Shown here: one piece after another, positions 39,851-48,988 of the stretch
Layout: every line of letters begins with the position of its first letter
Numbering within the stretch: the first letter of the stretch is position 1
DNA from: Candidatus Fimivivens faecavium
GTDB lineage: Bacteria; Bacillota; Clostridia; Oscillospirales; Ruminococcaceae
Direction of reading: 5' to 3'
Length of the DNA stretch: 64,000 nt
Assembly (NCBI GenBank): GCA_018716105.1
Contig: DVKH01000020.1
Location: 1 to 64,000, forward strand
Translations under genes and position numbers: made by a program
The notes under the pieces: generated by a model
The model's database searches: none
What the model saw: the letters and a program-made list of their open reading frames with translations, nothing else
Told to the model about the DNA's origin: nothing

Positions 39851-41005
39851 TCACCCGGTTTTGGTTTGATTGAGAACCTTCGCGACGCTCTCCCCAACCA
39901 GCCGTGCGGTGTACTCCGCCTCTTCGAGGGTGTTCGCGTGCGATCCAAATTCGAGCAGAAGGCTGCCGGTCGTCAGCTGCTGGTTGTACTTCCGGTAGCT
40001 GAAAAAAATCGGCCGCGAGAGGTCCGGATAATCCTTCTGGAGCTGGTCGGTGATCGCCGCCGCAAACCGGAAGTTCTCGCTCCATTTCGGGATGAGGCCG
40101 CTTCCGTCGTCGCAGTTGGCCATCACCATCAGCTGGGCGGCTTTTTTGCCGCCTATCTCGACTACCGGCTTTACAATCACCGCGCCGTCGCGTTCGATCG
40201 CGTCGCGGTGCACGTCGAAGACCACCTTGATGGTCGGATACTGCTCAAGATAGGCGCGGACCGTCTTTTCGCTCCGCTCATACGCCCCGGTATAGGACGG
40301 ATAGTCGTGCTGGGTCGTGTCGTGCAGGACCGAAATCCCGTTCTCCCGGAGCGTCTCAGCAAGCTGCGCCCCAACCGCCACAACGTTATTATTGTTGTCG
40401 GTCGTGCGCCAATTATACCGTTTATCGTAAACGTCGCTGTCAAACGGCGCATAACTCTCGGTCGCGTGGGTATGCATGATCAGGACCTGCGGCGCGTCGG
40501 TCTCCTCAAAACGCATCTGCATCGGCGCCGCAAGGATGTTTAAAATCTCATCAGAGGCGAGCTTGGTGTAGTTGCGGATATAGGCGTTGCGGTAGATGGT
40601 ATACGGCCCCCCCGCGTACCCCGCAAGGTTTTCGGACAGGAGCTCCCCCCGGTATTCCTCTGGAATCTCGGGCTGGACCGGCGGGGGCGCCTGTTCCTCG
40701 GGAATCTCGGGCCAGGTGTAGGACGGCTTCTCCTCCGCCTCGGAGGCCGCCGGTTCCGGTTCGGACGGCTGGGATTCGGGCTGGGGCTTTTCGTCCTCTT
40801 TTGCGAGCGGCGGCTCGGCGTGAAACCGCTCTTCGAGCGTCAGAAGGCTTCCCTCCGGCATGGTGATCACCGCTGAAATCATCGCGGCGCGCTGCGTGAG
40901 GGATTTGAGCGCGGGGATCGCGGGTTCTATCAGCACGCAGGCCGCGAGAAACGCCGCCGCGGCCAAAAGCATCGGCCCTGCCGGCCGTCTGCCCGTTTTT
41001 TTCAC
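39851..41005 (-). CDS. spoIIP: Stage II sporulation protein P (peptidoglycan amidase/endopeptidase)
   Basis: SpoIIP cleaves septal peptidoglycan in engulfment, with SpoIID. The 384-residue product has an N-terminal anchor (about 11-33), a Pro/Glu-rich extracellular linker (about 60-115), and the SpoIIP domain with the zinc-site motifs MHTHATESY and DVHRDAIERDGA, and the C-terminal LLLEFGSHANTLEEAEYTAR. It starts at GTG 41005, 6 bases after GGAGGTG. It is downstream of gpr on the same strand, the normal order in sporulating Firmicutes. Confidence 0.95.
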   Translation of the reverse strand: MKKTGRRPAGPMLLAAAAFLAACVLIEPAIPALKSLTQRAAMISAVITMPEGSLLTLEERFHAEPPLAKEDEKPQPESQPSEPEPAASEAEEKPSYTWPEIPEEQAPPPVQPEIPEEYRGELLSENLAGYAGGPYTIYRNAYIRNYTKLASDEILNILAAPMQMRFEETDAPQVLIMHTHATESYAPFDSDVYDKRYNWRTTDNNNNVVAVGAQLAETLRENGISVLHDTTQHDYPSYTGAYERSEKTVRAYLEQYPTIKVVFDVHRDAIERDGAVIVKPVVEIGGKKAAQLMVMANCDDGSGLIPKWSENFRFAAAITDQLQKDYPDLSRPIFFSYRKYNQQLTTGSLLLEFGSHANTLEEAEYTARLVGESVAKVLNQTKTG

Positions 41006-41137
41006 GTCCGCACCTCCGTCGCCGTCATTTTACGGATTGTCCGTCCCGCCCTCCTTCACCCGGACAGGCGCGCAGACCCTCTCACCCCACATTCTATTCC
41101 CTTAAAACCTGATTTATGCCTGAAGAGGAACCGGGCG

Positions 41138-41986
41138 CTAATCCATCAAAAGCGCGATATCCTCCGCCCCGAGATTCGGAAACAGCGCGCGGTTGAGAGC
41201 CTCCGCCAGCACCCGTGCGCCCTTTTCGATGACCCGGTCGATGTCCCGCGGCGTCACCATCAGCGCCCGCGCGGCGCGGCCCACGTCCTCCTTGCCGGCA
41301 AGATCCTGCACCAGCGTCCCGCCGTCGACAACGGTCGGGATGCCCAGCGAGAGCACCGGCACCCCGAGCGTCCTTTCCGAAAGCTCGGTCCGGCAGTTTT
41401 CGACGCCCGCGCCTGGCGCGATGCCGCTGTTCGAAAGCTGGACGGTCGCGCCCAGCCGCCCGACGCCCCTGGCGGCGAGCGCATCCACCACCACGACCGC
41501 GGCGGGCTTGACGTCGGCGACCACCGCCTTGATGATGTCGGAGGTTTCGATACCGGTCTGACCCATCACGCCGGGCGCAAGCGAGCAGACCGGCCTAAGC
41601 GGCGGAAGGCCGACCGCCCGCGAGGTTTCGGCCGGGATATGCCGCGTCGCAATCACCTGATGGGCCGTCGCGGGCCCGAGCGCGTCGGGCGTGATCGACC
41701 GGTTTCCAAGCCCCACCACAAGGATCGTCCCCTCCGGCAGAAGCTGGCCGAGCGCTTCGGAAACCTGCGCGACCAGCGCCTCGTCCGCGTGCTGAATCGG
41801 GGCCTCGAACGTGTAATAATCCCCAATCGGCCGCCCAAGCCGCTCCGCCGCGCCTTCGGTCCGGATGCGGACGGTGGTCCGCTCGATTCCGTCCGCCGTA
41901 TCCTGATCCACCGAAACGCCCTCCGGGAGTTTTCCGTCGGAGGTGTCGGCCGCCTCGATCGCGAGGTCGGTTCTCACAACATACAT
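41138..41986 (-). CDS. gpr: GPR endopeptidase (germination protease)
   Basis: Degrades the DNA-protecting small acid-soluble proteins at germination. The 282-residue product has the N-terminal RTDLAIEA propeptide region, GLGNRSITPDALGP, RPVCSLAPGVMGQTGIET and VDALAARGVGRLGATVQLSN, then GIPTVVDGGTLVQDL, all family motifs. It is made as a zymogen in the forespore. A GAAAGGAAG site precedes the ATG. It is divergent from rpsT, a conserved neighbour pair. A forespore-type promoter may lie upstream: GCATA (42077-42073) and CATTTTT (42053-42047), with a 19-base spacer, which is slightly long. Confidence 0.95.
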   Translation of the reverse strand: MYVVRTDLAIEAADTSDGKLPEGVSVDQDTADGIERTTVRIRTEGAAERLGRPIGDYYTFEAPIQHADEALVAQVSEALGQLLPEGTILVVGLGNRSITPDALGPATAHQVIATRHIPAETSRAVGLPPLRPVCSLAPGVMGQTGIETSDIIKAVVADVKPAAVVVVDALAARGVGRLGATVQLSNSGIAPGAGVENCRTELSERTLGVPVLSLGIPTVVDGGTLVQDLAGKEDVGRAARALMVTPRDIDRVIEKGARVLAEALNRALFPNLGAEDIALLMD

Positions 41987-42031
41987 AACACCGCTTCCTT
42001 TCGCTGGTAAAAATTATTTTGTGGAAATCCC

Positions 42032-42060
42032 TTGCAATTTGAAGTGAAAAATGATAATAT
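42032..42060 (+). promoter_or_regulatory. rpsT promoter
   Basis: TTGCAA (42032-42037), a 17-base spacer and TAATAT (42055-42060). It overlaps, on the opposite strand, the possible sporulation promoter of gpr. Confidence 0.55.
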
Positions 42061-42097
42061 AACTTGTACTGTTATGCGAGTGTAAGGAGGTGTAAGA

Positions 42098-42352
42098 ATG
42101 CCCAACATCAAATCTGCCAAAAAAAGAGTCAAGGTGATTGAAGCCAAAACTCTCCAGAACAAGGCACAGAAATCTGCGCTCAAAACCCTGGTCAAAAAGG
42201 CGGAGCTCTCGCTTGCCGACGCAAAAGCGGACAGCACCGAAATTGTCCGTGAAGCGATCAAAAGGATAGATCAGGCCGCTGCAAAGGGAATCCTGCATAA
42301 GAACGCGGCCTCCCGGAAAAAATCGGCGCTTGCCTCGAAGCTCGCAAGATAA
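42098..42352 (+). CDS. rpsT: 30S ribosomal protein S20
   Basis: 84 residues, Lys-rich and fully helical, with the family start MPNIKSAKKRVKVIEAKTLQ and the end HKNAASRKKSALASKLAR. S20 binds 16S rRNA helices 9 and 44. AAGGAGGTGT lies upstream of the ATG. It is a single gene with its own promoter and terminator, divergent from gpr, as in many Firmicutes. Confidence 0.97.
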   Translation: MPNIKSAKKRVKVIEAKTLQNKAQKSALKTLVKKAELSLADAKADSTEIVREAIKRIDQAAAKGILHKNAASRKKSALASKLAR

Positions 42353-42371
42353 CGCCCAAGCCAAACGTTGA

Positions 42372-42406
42372 GACGAACGGAGAAAGCCGTTCGTCTTTTG
42401 TTTTGG
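42372..42406 (+). terminator. Terminator of rpsT
   Basis: GACGAACGG pairs with CCGTTCGTC around a 6-base loop, followed by TTTTGTTTT. Confidence 0.85.
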
Positions 42407-42461
42407 CGTCAAAAGCAAAAACCCGCACCATGAATGAAACCACAGCGCGGGCCGGCGGATC

Positions 42462-42830
42462 TCAGGTTTTATCGCCGGGCTTAAAGATCAGCGCGGCCAA
42501 AAATCCGAACAGGATGGCCGCCGTGATGCCCGCAGCCGACGCGGTCAGCCCGCCTGCAAGCACGCCGAACATGCCATATTCGGCAAGGGCCTCTTTCACG
42601 CCCTTCGCAAGCAGCGCGCCGAAGCCGGTCAGCGGGACCGAGGCCCCCGCCCCCGCAAACTCGATCAGCGGCTGATAAACCCCGAGTCCGCCGAGTACAA
42701 CGCCGATGACGACGAACGCCACCAGAATCCTGGCCGGGGTGAGCTTGGTATAATCAATCAGCACCTGGCCGACGGCGCAGATCGCGCCGCCTACTGCAAA
42801 GGCCCTGATATATTCCATTGCCATTTCCAT
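42462..42830 (-). CDS. spoVAE: Stage V sporulation protein AE
   Basis: 122 residues, about four membrane helices, with GAICAVGQVLIDYTKLTPAR and GAGASVPLTGFGALLAKGVK, and GLTASAAGITAAILFGF. Together with SpoVAC and SpoVAD it forms the channel that moves dipicolinic acid and Ca into the forespore and out at germination. AAAGGAG lies 10 bases before the ATG. It is the last gene of the spoVAC-VAD-VAE trio; spoVAA, AB and AF are not here, which is usual in many clostridia. The end of the gene overlaps a weakly structured region without a strong terminator. Confidence 0.93.
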   Translation of the reverse strand: MEMAMEYIRAFAVGGAICAVGQVLIDYTKLTPARILVAFVVIGVVLGGLGVYQPLIEFAGAGASVPLTGFGALLAKGVKEALAEYGMFGVLAGGLTASAAGITAAILFGFLAALIFKPGDKT

Positions 42831-42900
42831 AAGTTTAAATCTCCTTTCCCGCGGATCAGGGCGGCATCCCTTCTTCCGCTCGGGTCAGTCTTTCGCCCTG

Positions 42901-43917
42901 TCAGTTCGGAAGCGACGAAAAGTGGACAAGATGCGCGACCGAAGGAATCGACTCCCCCTGCTGCACGCTCGTCGGGGAGAGGAGCGCGCCGGTCGCGATG
43001 AACAGCACGTTTTTCAGCCTTCCCTCCCGGATCGACGGCAGGATATACGAGCAGAGCACCGAGGCGCAGCATCCCGCGCCGGAACCGCCCGCGTGCACAT
43101 CCTGTTTGTTGGAATCGTAGAGCAGCAGCCCGCAGTCCGAGTGCTTCCCGCCGATGTGATAGCCCTCCCGCTGCATCAGGTCGTCGAGCAGGCGGCTTCC
43201 CACCTTACCGAGGTCGCCGGTCAGGATCAGGTCGTAGTTGTCGGGGTTGGTCCCGGTGTCCTCAAAGAAGCGCCGGAGCGTCTCAAACGCGGCTGGGGCC
43301 ATTGCCGCCCCCATGTTGTTCTGGTCCTTAATCCCCTTGTCCTCGATGGTCCCGACGCAGACCGCCCGGATATACGGGGGCGAAACGTTCTGCCCGAGAA
43401 TCGCCGCGCCCGAGGCCGTCGCGGTCCACTGGCTGGTGGGGGTGCGCTGTCCGCCGTATTCCAGCGGGAAGCGGTACTGCCGCTCCGCAGAACAGAAATG
43501 CGACGAGGTGATCACCGCCGTCTTCTGCATTGCGCCGCTGTCGAGCAGGAACGCCGAGAGGACCAGCCCTTCCGCCATCGTCGAACACGCGCCATAGAGC
43601 CCGAGGAACGGCACGCCCAGCTCCCGCAGGCCGAAGGTCGAGCCGGTGCACTGGTTTAACAGGTCCCCCGCGAAGATACAGTCGAGGTCGGGGGCGGAGA
43701 GCCCCGCCTTTTCCAGCGCCTTTGCGATGGCCTCCTTCTGCATCTCGCTTTCCGCCTTCTCCCAGGTCTGCTCCCCGAAGGTCGAATCCTCATTGAGCAG
43801 GTCAAAATACGGCGCGAGCGGCCCCTGCGCTTCCTTTTTGGAACCCACCGAACCCCACGCGAGGACTGAGGGCGCGGCGTCGGTCAGATAGGTGTATTTT
43901 CCGAGTTTATGTGCCAT
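42901..43917 (-). CDS. spoVAD: Stage V sporulation protein AD
   Basis: 338 residues with a thiolase-like fold that binds dipicolinic acid. Family motifs are the CIFAGDLLNQCTGSTFGLRE and FLGLYGACSTMAEGL region (with the Cys of GACST), ITSSHFCSAERQYRFPLEYG, and GAGCCASVLCSYILPSI. The length is normal for the family. It is placed between spoVAC and spoVAE on the same strand with gaps of about 40 and 70 bases. The protein is cytosolic/forespore-facing and binds the SpoVA channel. Confidence 0.95.
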   Translation of the reverse strand: MAHKLGKYTYLTDAAPSVLAWGSVGSKKEAQGPLAPYFDLLNEDSTFGEQTWEKAESEMQKEAIAKALEKAGLSAPDLDCIFAGDLLNQCTGSTFGLRELGVPFLGLYGACSTMAEGLVLSAFLLDSGAMQKTAVITSSHFCSAERQYRFPLEYGGQRTPTSQWTATASGAAILGQNVSPPYIRAVCVGTIEDKGIKDQNNMGAAMAPAAFETLRRFFEDTGTNPDNYDLILTGDLGKVGSRLLDDLMQREGYHIGGKHSDCGLLLYDSNKQDVHAGGSGAGCCASVLCSYILPSIREGRLKNVLFIATGALLSPTSVQQGESIPSVAHLVHFSSLPN

Positions 43918-43959
43918 GACGAATTTCCTCCCTACATCTTTGACCGCTTTCGGCCCATG

Positions 43960-44403
43960 CTAATATAGCCCAAGCCCAAAGGCGATCAGGCCGTAGGCCA
44001 CCGACGCGAGCACGCCGTAGACGATTACCGGGCCGGCGATGACGAACATCTTCGCGCCGACGCCGAGGATCATCCCCTCGCTCTTGAACTCCAGCGCCGG
44101 CGAGACTACCGAGTTGGCAAAGCCGGTGATCGGAACCAGGGTGCCGGCTCCCGCGTGCTTTGCGATGTCGTCGTAGACGCCAAAACCGGTCAGAAGCGCC
44201 GAGAGAAACACCAGCGTACAGGAAGCCGCGCTTGACGCGACGTCTTTTTCCACCCCCAGCGCGAGATAGCCGTTCATAAACGCCTGCCCGATCACGCAGA
44301 TCAGCCCGCCGCTCACGAAGGCCGCCGGGATGTTGATATAGCTTTTGGACTTCGCCGATTCGCGGTCGGCGAGATTCGAGTAATCCTTGTTGGTCATATT
44401 CAA
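43960..44403 (-). CDS. spoVAC: Stage V sporulation protein AC
   Basis: 147 residues with about four to five membrane helices and family motifs INIPAAFVSGGLICVIGQAF, FGVYDDIAKHAGAGTLVPIT and GFANSVVSPALEFKSEGMIL. SpoVAC is the mechanosensitive channel part of the SpoVA complex in Bacillus. The start is either TTG 44403 (AAAGGA 12 bases away) or ATG 44397 (18 bases away); TTG is favoured by spacing but not certain. It heads the trio. I did not find a convincing sigma-G promoter in the region 44404-44540. Confidence 0.93.
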   Translation of the reverse strand: MNMTNKDYSNLADRESAKSKSYINIPAAFVSGGLICVIGQAFMNGYLALGVEKDVASSAASCTLVFLSALLTGFGVYDDIAKHAGAGTLVPITGFANSVVSPALEFKSEGMILGVGAKMFVIAGPVIVYGVLASVAYGLIAFGLGLY

Positions 44404-44540
44404 AGCAAGAACGCATCCTTTCCAAATGGGATTTTCAAAGCGTAAGAACAGTTTTTCCGCGTACGGACAGAATATACTGTTTGGCCGGCGCTTTGCGGCC
44501 CCAATCGGGCTTGCGGTTTCTCATCCGCGTTTTCAAAAGA

Positions 44541-44597
44541 AAAACCGCACCTGCCAGGGTCCGCCCGAATGGGGGCGTCGGCAGATGCGGGTTTTTA
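44541..44597 (-). terminator. Terminator of the antiporter gene
   Basis: On the minus strand CCGCATCTGCC pairs with GGCAGGTGCGG (11 bp, one G-U pair) around a long loop with its own small hairpin, followed by TTTTTCTTTT. It lies 11 bases after the antiporter stop and separates it from spoVAC. Confidence 0.8.
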
Positions 44598-44607
44598 TGA
44601 ATGTAAT

Positions 44608-45939
44608 TTATTTGGTTTCGCCATTATTTGGCTTGGAAGGCTGTTTCTTTTCCGCAGCGCCATCGGGATTCCCACTCATCTGATGGTGCAGATCGAGGAT
44701 GGTCTGGGTCGCAAGATCGAATTCCGAAACCTCCTGGTACCGTTCGACCAGCGGGCTCTCGACAAGATCGCTGTAGCCCTTCGCCTTGGATTTGTAGACC
44801 ACATGCAGCAGGATCGGGGTGATGATAGCTGTCGCAACCACTGCGATGATCACCGGCCCGAAGAACATCGGATTCATTAATCCGGAGGAGATGCCCTTAT
44901 TCGCAACAATCAGCGTAACCTCGCCGCGGCTGATCATGCCGACGCCGATGCGGATGGATTCGCTGTTCGAGTAATGGCAGAGCCTTGCGCCCAATCCGCA
45001 GCCGACCACCTTGCTGGCGATTGCGAGCAGCAGAAGCAGCACGCTGAACAGGATAATCGTCGCGTTCATTTCCGGAAGTTCAACCTTCACGCCGATGCTC
45101 GCGAAGAAAATCGGCGAAAGCAGCATGTAGGAAAGGGTCTCGCACCGCGAGGTGACATAAGTCGCCCGAGTTGTGTTGGAGATGATCAGGCCCGCGATAA
45201 ACGCGCCGGTGATGTCCGCGATGCCAAAATACCGCTCCGCAATATAAGAATAGATCAGGCAGAACGCAAATAAAATAATCGCAAAGCGCTTTCTGTCCCG
45301 GCCGGCGGAACTCATCCATTTTTGAATCGAACGGTGGAGCATCATGCCCACCACCACGCTCAGGACGAAGAACGCGACGATTTTCACCACGATCATCATA
45401 ATGTTCACATTTGGGTCTGCCGCGCTTGTCATGATGGTCAGACAAACAATGCCGAGGATATCGTCGGTCAGCGCCGCGCCGAGAATCGCGTTGCCGGACC
45501 GGGTTGACAGCTTCCCCATCTCTTTAAGGGTTTCGACCGTGATGCTGACCGAGGTCGAGGCCAAAACCACGCCGATGAACACGTTCTGAAGAAAGTTCTC
45601 ATGCCCCGTATTAAAGGCAAAGGCAAGGAAATATCCGCCGGCCACCGACACAATAACGCCGGCCAGCGCGATGACAAACGAAGACTTGCCGGAGTTCTTC
45701 AGCTCGTTGATATCGGTCTGAAGCCCAGCGTTAAACATCAGGACGATAACCCCGATCTCCGCAAGCTGATTTAAAAAGTCGGTCGGATGAAGAATGCCCA
45801 GAATCGAAGGGCCGAGGATCAGCCCGCTGATCAGCGCCCCGACAACCTGGGGCATGTCAAAGCGTTTGGTAAGGATCCCAAGCAGTTTTGTGCTGCATAA
45901 TATGACCGCTACCTGGAATAAAAAATCATAATCTTCCAT
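44608..45939 (-). CDS. CPA2-family cation:proton antiporter (KefB/NapA type)
   Basis: 443 residues with about 12-13 membrane helices. The family motif [20 protein letters not shown] and the paired-Asp [14 protein letters not shown] (the cation/proton site, with the unwound helix) are present, plus [15 protein letters not shown]-terminal tail of about 60 residues is hydrophilic, without a TrkA-N domain. It exchanges Na or K for protons. The start at 45939 (GGGGGTGG 8 bases upstream) is preferred over GTG 45951. It is downstream of a TTGCAT/TATACT promoter and ends in a terminator. Confidence 0.9.
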   Translation of the reverse strand: MEDYDFLFQVAVILCSTKLLGILTKRFDMPQVVGALISGLILGPSILGILHPTDFLNQLAEIGVIVLMFNAGLQTDINELKNSGKSSFVIALAGVIVSVAGGYFLAFAFNTGHENFLQNVFIGVVLASTSVSITVETLKEMGKLSTRSGNAILGAALTDDILGIVCLTIMTSAADPNVNIMMIVVKIVAFFVLSVVVGMMLHRSIQKWMSSAGRDRKRFAIILFAFCLIYSYIAERYFGIADITGAFIAGLIISNTTRATYVTSRCETLSYMLLSPIFFASIGVKVELPEMNATIILFSVLLLLLAIASKVVGCGLGARLCHYSNSESIRIGVGMISRGEVTLIVANKGISSGLMNPMFFGPVIIAVVATAIITPILLHVVYKSKAKGYSDLVESPLVERYQEVSEFDLATQTILDLHHQMSGNPDGAAEKKQPSKPNNGETK

Positions 45940-45998
45940 CCTATTTTCCACCCCCGTCGATGAGTCCAGAACCCAAAAAATCTTTCTGGAGCTTTAAC

Positions 45999-46027
45999 AG
46001 TATAGCTCTTTAATAAAGGAAATGCAA
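45999..46027 (-). promoter_or_regulatory. Promoter of the antiporter gene
   Basis: Minus-strand TTGCAT (46027-46022), a 17-base spacer and TATACT (46004-45999). Confidence 0.65.
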
Positions 46028-46250
46028 TCAGAAAAATCGGCAAATACTATATAAAAAACTCGTCTAACTTGTACAAAATAAACAAATTTCCACAATCTCT
46101 CTTTCATGCCAGTTTTTTTCATGCAGGATTTCTATCATCCTGGAAGTCCTGCACATATTCTATCCATCGTATCGAACCGTCTTTTCAAACGCCGCAAACG
46201 GATCGCGCGCCAGGCTGGCAGCCGGCGCGCGATTGTATATTATTTATCAA
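46028..46250. other. Non-coding stretch between antiporter promoter and the GntR gene
   Basis: AT-rich for this genome. It contains GCAGGA / TCCTGC (about 46122-46152) and a strong stem ATCGCGCGCC / GGCGCGCGAT (46202-46211, 46224-46233). The latter is likely the end of the GntR-family transcript, although no clear T-run follows. No gene or named RNA is seen. Confidence 0.45.
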
Positions 46251-46955
46251 TCATTTTAGGGAGTCCGCCATCTTACGGTTCTGCTCAATCCGGTAATCCG
46301 TCGCGTTCTGGAGATGAAAAACCAGCGCGGCGGTCGCCTTTTCGATATTCAGTTCAGCGATTGCGTCACGGATCATTCTGTGCTCCTCGCAGCATTCCCG
46401 CTGCCGTTCCGCGGTGTAATTTTGGGGCGGCCTGCAGCGGCGAATCACCTGGTAAAGCTCGTTGCAGATGCCGATCAGCCGCTGGTTCCCACCGTTCCTG
46501 ATCCAGACATTGTGAATGGCGGCGTTGGTGTCCTGATGGAACTCGCGGCTCTCCTCCGATACGCTCCGCGCCTGTTCCAGCGCCTCGTCGATCTCCATCA
46601 GCGCCCGGAACCGGACCTCATCGTTGCGGAAGGCGTTGAAACTGAGCTTCATCGCCATCGTCTCAACCGCCTCGCGGCACTGCATCAGCTCCCGGAGCTC
46701 TTCGTCCGACATCTCGAGCACCACAACGCCCTTCCACGGGCGCACCGCGACAAGGCCCTCGCTCTCCAGCAGGCGAAACGCCTCCCGGACCGGAGCGGAG
46801 CCTACCCCGGCCTCCTTTGCGATGTCCTGCTCGTTGAGGCTCATCCCAACGGGATAAGTCCCATCGAGAATCCCGGCTTTGAGCATCTGATAGATCTTTT
46901 GATTTTTTTCGCTGCGGCGCACAATTCCGATTCGTTCAAGATTGTTCTCGCTCAA
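46251..46955 (-). CDS. GntR-family (FadR/FCD type) transcriptional regulator
   Basis: 234 residues. An N-terminal winged helix (about 15-85: IYQMLKAGILDGTYPVGMSL, VGSAPVREAFRLLESEGLVA) is followed by the all-helical FCD domain with metal-binding-type His residues (FHQDTNAAIHNVWIRNGGNQ, EEHRMIRDAI, ALVFHLQNA), typical of regulators that sense small organic acids. No metabolic gene is adjacent except the antiporter (same strand, 300 bases away), so its targets are unknown. No riboswitch or other control is seen upstream. Confidence 0.88.
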   Translation of the reverse strand: MSENNLERIGIVRRSEKNQKIYQMLKAGILDGTYPVGMSLNEQDIAKEAGVGSAPVREAFRLLESEGLVAVRPWKGVVVLEMSDEELRELMQCREAVETMAMKLSFNAFRNDEVRFRALMEIDEALEQARSVSEESREFHQDTNAAIHNVWIRNGGNQRLIGICNELYQVIRRCRPPQNYTAERQRECCEEHRMIRDAIAELNIEKATAALVFHLQNATDYRIEQNRKMADSLK

Positions 46956-47042
46956 AGTCCAGTCGCCCCCTATGATTTTATGATAGCATCCAGCCTGCCG
47001 TTTTTCAATTCAAAAGGCTCACAAATCCACAGCCCCGCCCGT

Positions 47043-47071
47043 TTGCGAATTTGTCTGCCATATCGTATAAT
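47043..47071 (+). promoter_or_regulatory. cca promoter
   Basis: TTGCGA (47043-47048), a 17-base spacer and a perfect TATAAT (47066-47071). About 100 bases of leader follow, with small hairpins (GGGG..CCCC at about 47080-47095) that match no known riboswitch. Confidence 0.65.
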
Positions 47072-47177
47072 AACGCCAGGGGATGAATAAACCCCAACCC
47101 GCTCCAATAGGGGCTGGCGCAGCTTAAAGCCGCAACTGCGGCGATGGATCAACAGGACAGGAAAAGGGGGACTGTAA

Positions 47178-48521
47178 ATGCAACGGCTGGAAAGCGCCGG
47201 CGCGCGCGCGGTGATGGAGCGCCTCGCCGCGGCCGGATATGAAGCATATCTCATCGGCGGGTGCGTGCGCGATTCATTGATGGGCCGCGCGCCGCACGAC
47301 TGGGACGTCGCGACCGACGCCGAGCCGGAGGCGGTCCTCTCGGTGTTCGGCGGCCAAAGGGTCATCGAAACCGGCCTCAAGCATGGAACCGTCACCGTCC
47401 TTTGCGGGGACGAGCCGGTTGAAGTCACCACCTACCGGGTGGACGGCGAATATTCCGACGGGCGGCGGCCGGACGGCGTGCGCTTCACACGTTCGCTGCG
47501 GGAGGACGTCTCCCGCCGGGATTTCACCATCAACGCCCTCGCCTGGAACCCGTCGGAGGGCGTTCTGGATCTGGTCGGCGGGGAAAAAGACCTTGAGGAC
47601 GGGATCATCCGCTGCATCGGCGACGCGGATCAGCGTTTTTCGGAGGACGGGCTTCGGATTCTGCGCGCGCTGCGCTTTGCGTCGGAACTCGGCTTTTCCA
47701 TTGAAAGCGGCACAAAGGCCGCGATCTTCCGCCAGCTCCCGCTGCTCGGGCGGGTTTCCGAGGAGCGGAAGACGTCGGAGCTTCTGCGCCTTCTCTGCGG
47801 AAAGAACGTCCTTTCCGTCCTGGAGGAGTATGCCGAAGTGGTTTTCGCCCTGATTCCGGAGCTTCGCCCCACCCTCGGCTGCCTCCAGAACAATCCATAT
47901 CACTGCTACGACGTCTGGAATCATATCATCCACACCGTCGAAAACATCGAACCCGACCCGCTCCTGCGGCTGACGATGCTGCTCCACGACATTGGAAAGC
48001 CCGCCGCGAACGAGGCGAGCGGAATCTTTTTCGGGCACCCGGAGGAGGGCGCTAAGATCGCCGCCGGCATTCTGGAGCGGATGCGGCTCGACCGCAAGAC
48101 CCAGAAAACCGTCCTCACCCTGATCACCGTACACGACGTGAAGATCCCGCCCGACAGCCGCGCCGAGGTCCGGCGCTGGCTCGGCCGCCTCGGCGAAGAG
48201 AACCTTCGGCGGCTGGTCAAAATCAAGTTCGCGGACAACCGCGCGAAACGTCCCGAGGTCTGGCAGGCGCGCCGGCCCGGCTTTGAGGCGCTTTCCGCCC
48301 TGGCCGAGGAGGTGATCGCCTCGGGCTGCTGCTGCCGCCTCGATCAGCTGGCAGTCGACGGAAAGGATCTGCTCTCGATCGGCATCCCCGCGGGCGAAGC
48401 GCTTGGGCAAATGCTGGAATCCCTTCTCGGCCGGGTGATCTCTGAGGAGCTTCCGAACGAGCGGGAGGCGCTTCTCTGCGCCGCGCGCGAAGCGCTCCCC
48501 CAAATAGCAAAACCGTTTTAA
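47178..48521 (+). CDS. cca: CCA tRNA nucleotidyltransferase with HD domain
   Basis: Adds or repairs the 3' CCA of tRNAs. The 447-residue class II enzyme has the GGCVRDSLMGRAPHDWDVAT signature (with catalytic Asp pair), the RRDFTINALA motif, the EDGLRILRALRFASELGF motif, and an HD domain (LLHDIGKPAA, TVHDVKIPPD) in the C-terminal half. The added HD domain suggests a phosphohydrolase activity. It starts with ATG 47178 with GGGGGA upstream. It is a single-gene unit. Confidence 0.95.
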   Translation: MQRLESAGARAVMERLAAAGYEAYLIGGCVRDSLMGRAPHDWDVATDAEPEAVLSVFGGQRVIETGLKHGTVTVLCGDEPVEVTTYRVDGEYSDGRRPDGVRFTRSLREDVSRRDFTINALAWNPSEGVLDLVGGEKDLEDGIIRCIGDADQRFSEDGLRILRALRFASELGFSIESGTKAAIFRQLPLLGRVSEERKTSELLRLLCGKNVLSVLEEYAEVVFALIPELRPTLGCLQNNPYHCYDVWNHIIHTVENIEPDPLLRLTMLLHDIGKPAANEASGIFFGHPEEGAKIAAGILERMRLDRKTQKTVLTLITVHDVKIPPDSRAEVRRWLGRLGEENLRRLVKIKFADNRAKRPEVWQARRPGFEALSALAEEVIASGCCCRLDQLAVDGKDLLSIGIPAGEALGQMLESLLGRVISEELPNEREALLCAAREALPQIAKPF

Positions 48522-48612
48522 ATTGAACCCGCCTCCGCTCCCCGCGCCGGGTATCCGTTCGGCTTTTTTACAAAACGATTACGGGAAATTGCGGTTTGGC
48601 GGCGGATTTCGA

Positions 48613-48641
48613 CTTGACAAACGAAATGTTTCGGTTTAAGA
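48613..48641 (+). promoter_or_regulatory. Promoter of the ilvA T-box leader
   Basis: A perfect TTGACA (48613-48618), a 17-base spacer and TAAGAT (48636-48641), giving a leader of about 340 nucleotides. Confidence 0.7.
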
Positions 48642-48649
48642 TAGGCGTT

Positions 48650-48945
48650 AATAGAAAAATGCGTTGATAGGGACAAGGCGCCTGGCCATCGGTTCCGCCA
48701 CAGAGAGCTGTCGTTCGCTGAAAGACAGCGCGGCCGCCCGGATGCAATCCCCCTTGAGCAGTCGTCTGAAACCGGGCGGGGACGCCCCAGGAGTAAGCCG
48801 GACCGGATTCCCTCCGTTATCGGGGAGTGTATTGATGGATACACGCGCGAGGCCGCTGTTTTTCCGGCGGCGAACAAGAGTGGTACCGCGAAAAGCCGAA
48901 CCGGCCTTCGCCTCTTGAATCAAGGGGCGGAGGTTTTTTGTATCC
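48650..48945 (+). promoter_or_regulatory. T-box leader (probably isoleucine-specific)
   Basis: A T-box riboswitch that reads uncharged tRNA. The stem I motif AGAGAGCTG and the apical CGCTGAAAG are present near 48710-48725. In the specifier loop region (48741-48760) the codon ATC (48747-48749, Ile) precedes TTGAGC. The hallmark T-box GAGTGGTACCGCG (48878-48890) pairs with the tRNA acceptor end. A terminator (48905-48939) follows. The specifier was read by position only; neighbouring triplets are possible. Low isoleucyl-tRNA charging would raise ilvA expression. Confidence 0.85.
48905..48939 (+). terminator. T-box-controlled terminator
   Basis: CGCCTCTTG pairs with CAAGGGGCG around an AAT loop with outer pairs, followed by TTTTTT. 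It lies 15 bases after the T-box sequence. Confidence 0.85.
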
Positions 48946-48988
48946 CATCAATTAAAACCAGAATTTTGAGATGGCAAGGAGAAGTACG

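Noticed and set aside
47080..47177. Possible riboswitch in the cca leader
   Set aside because: Small hairpins are present but the conserved cores of the fluoride, glycine, SAM or T-box classes are not.
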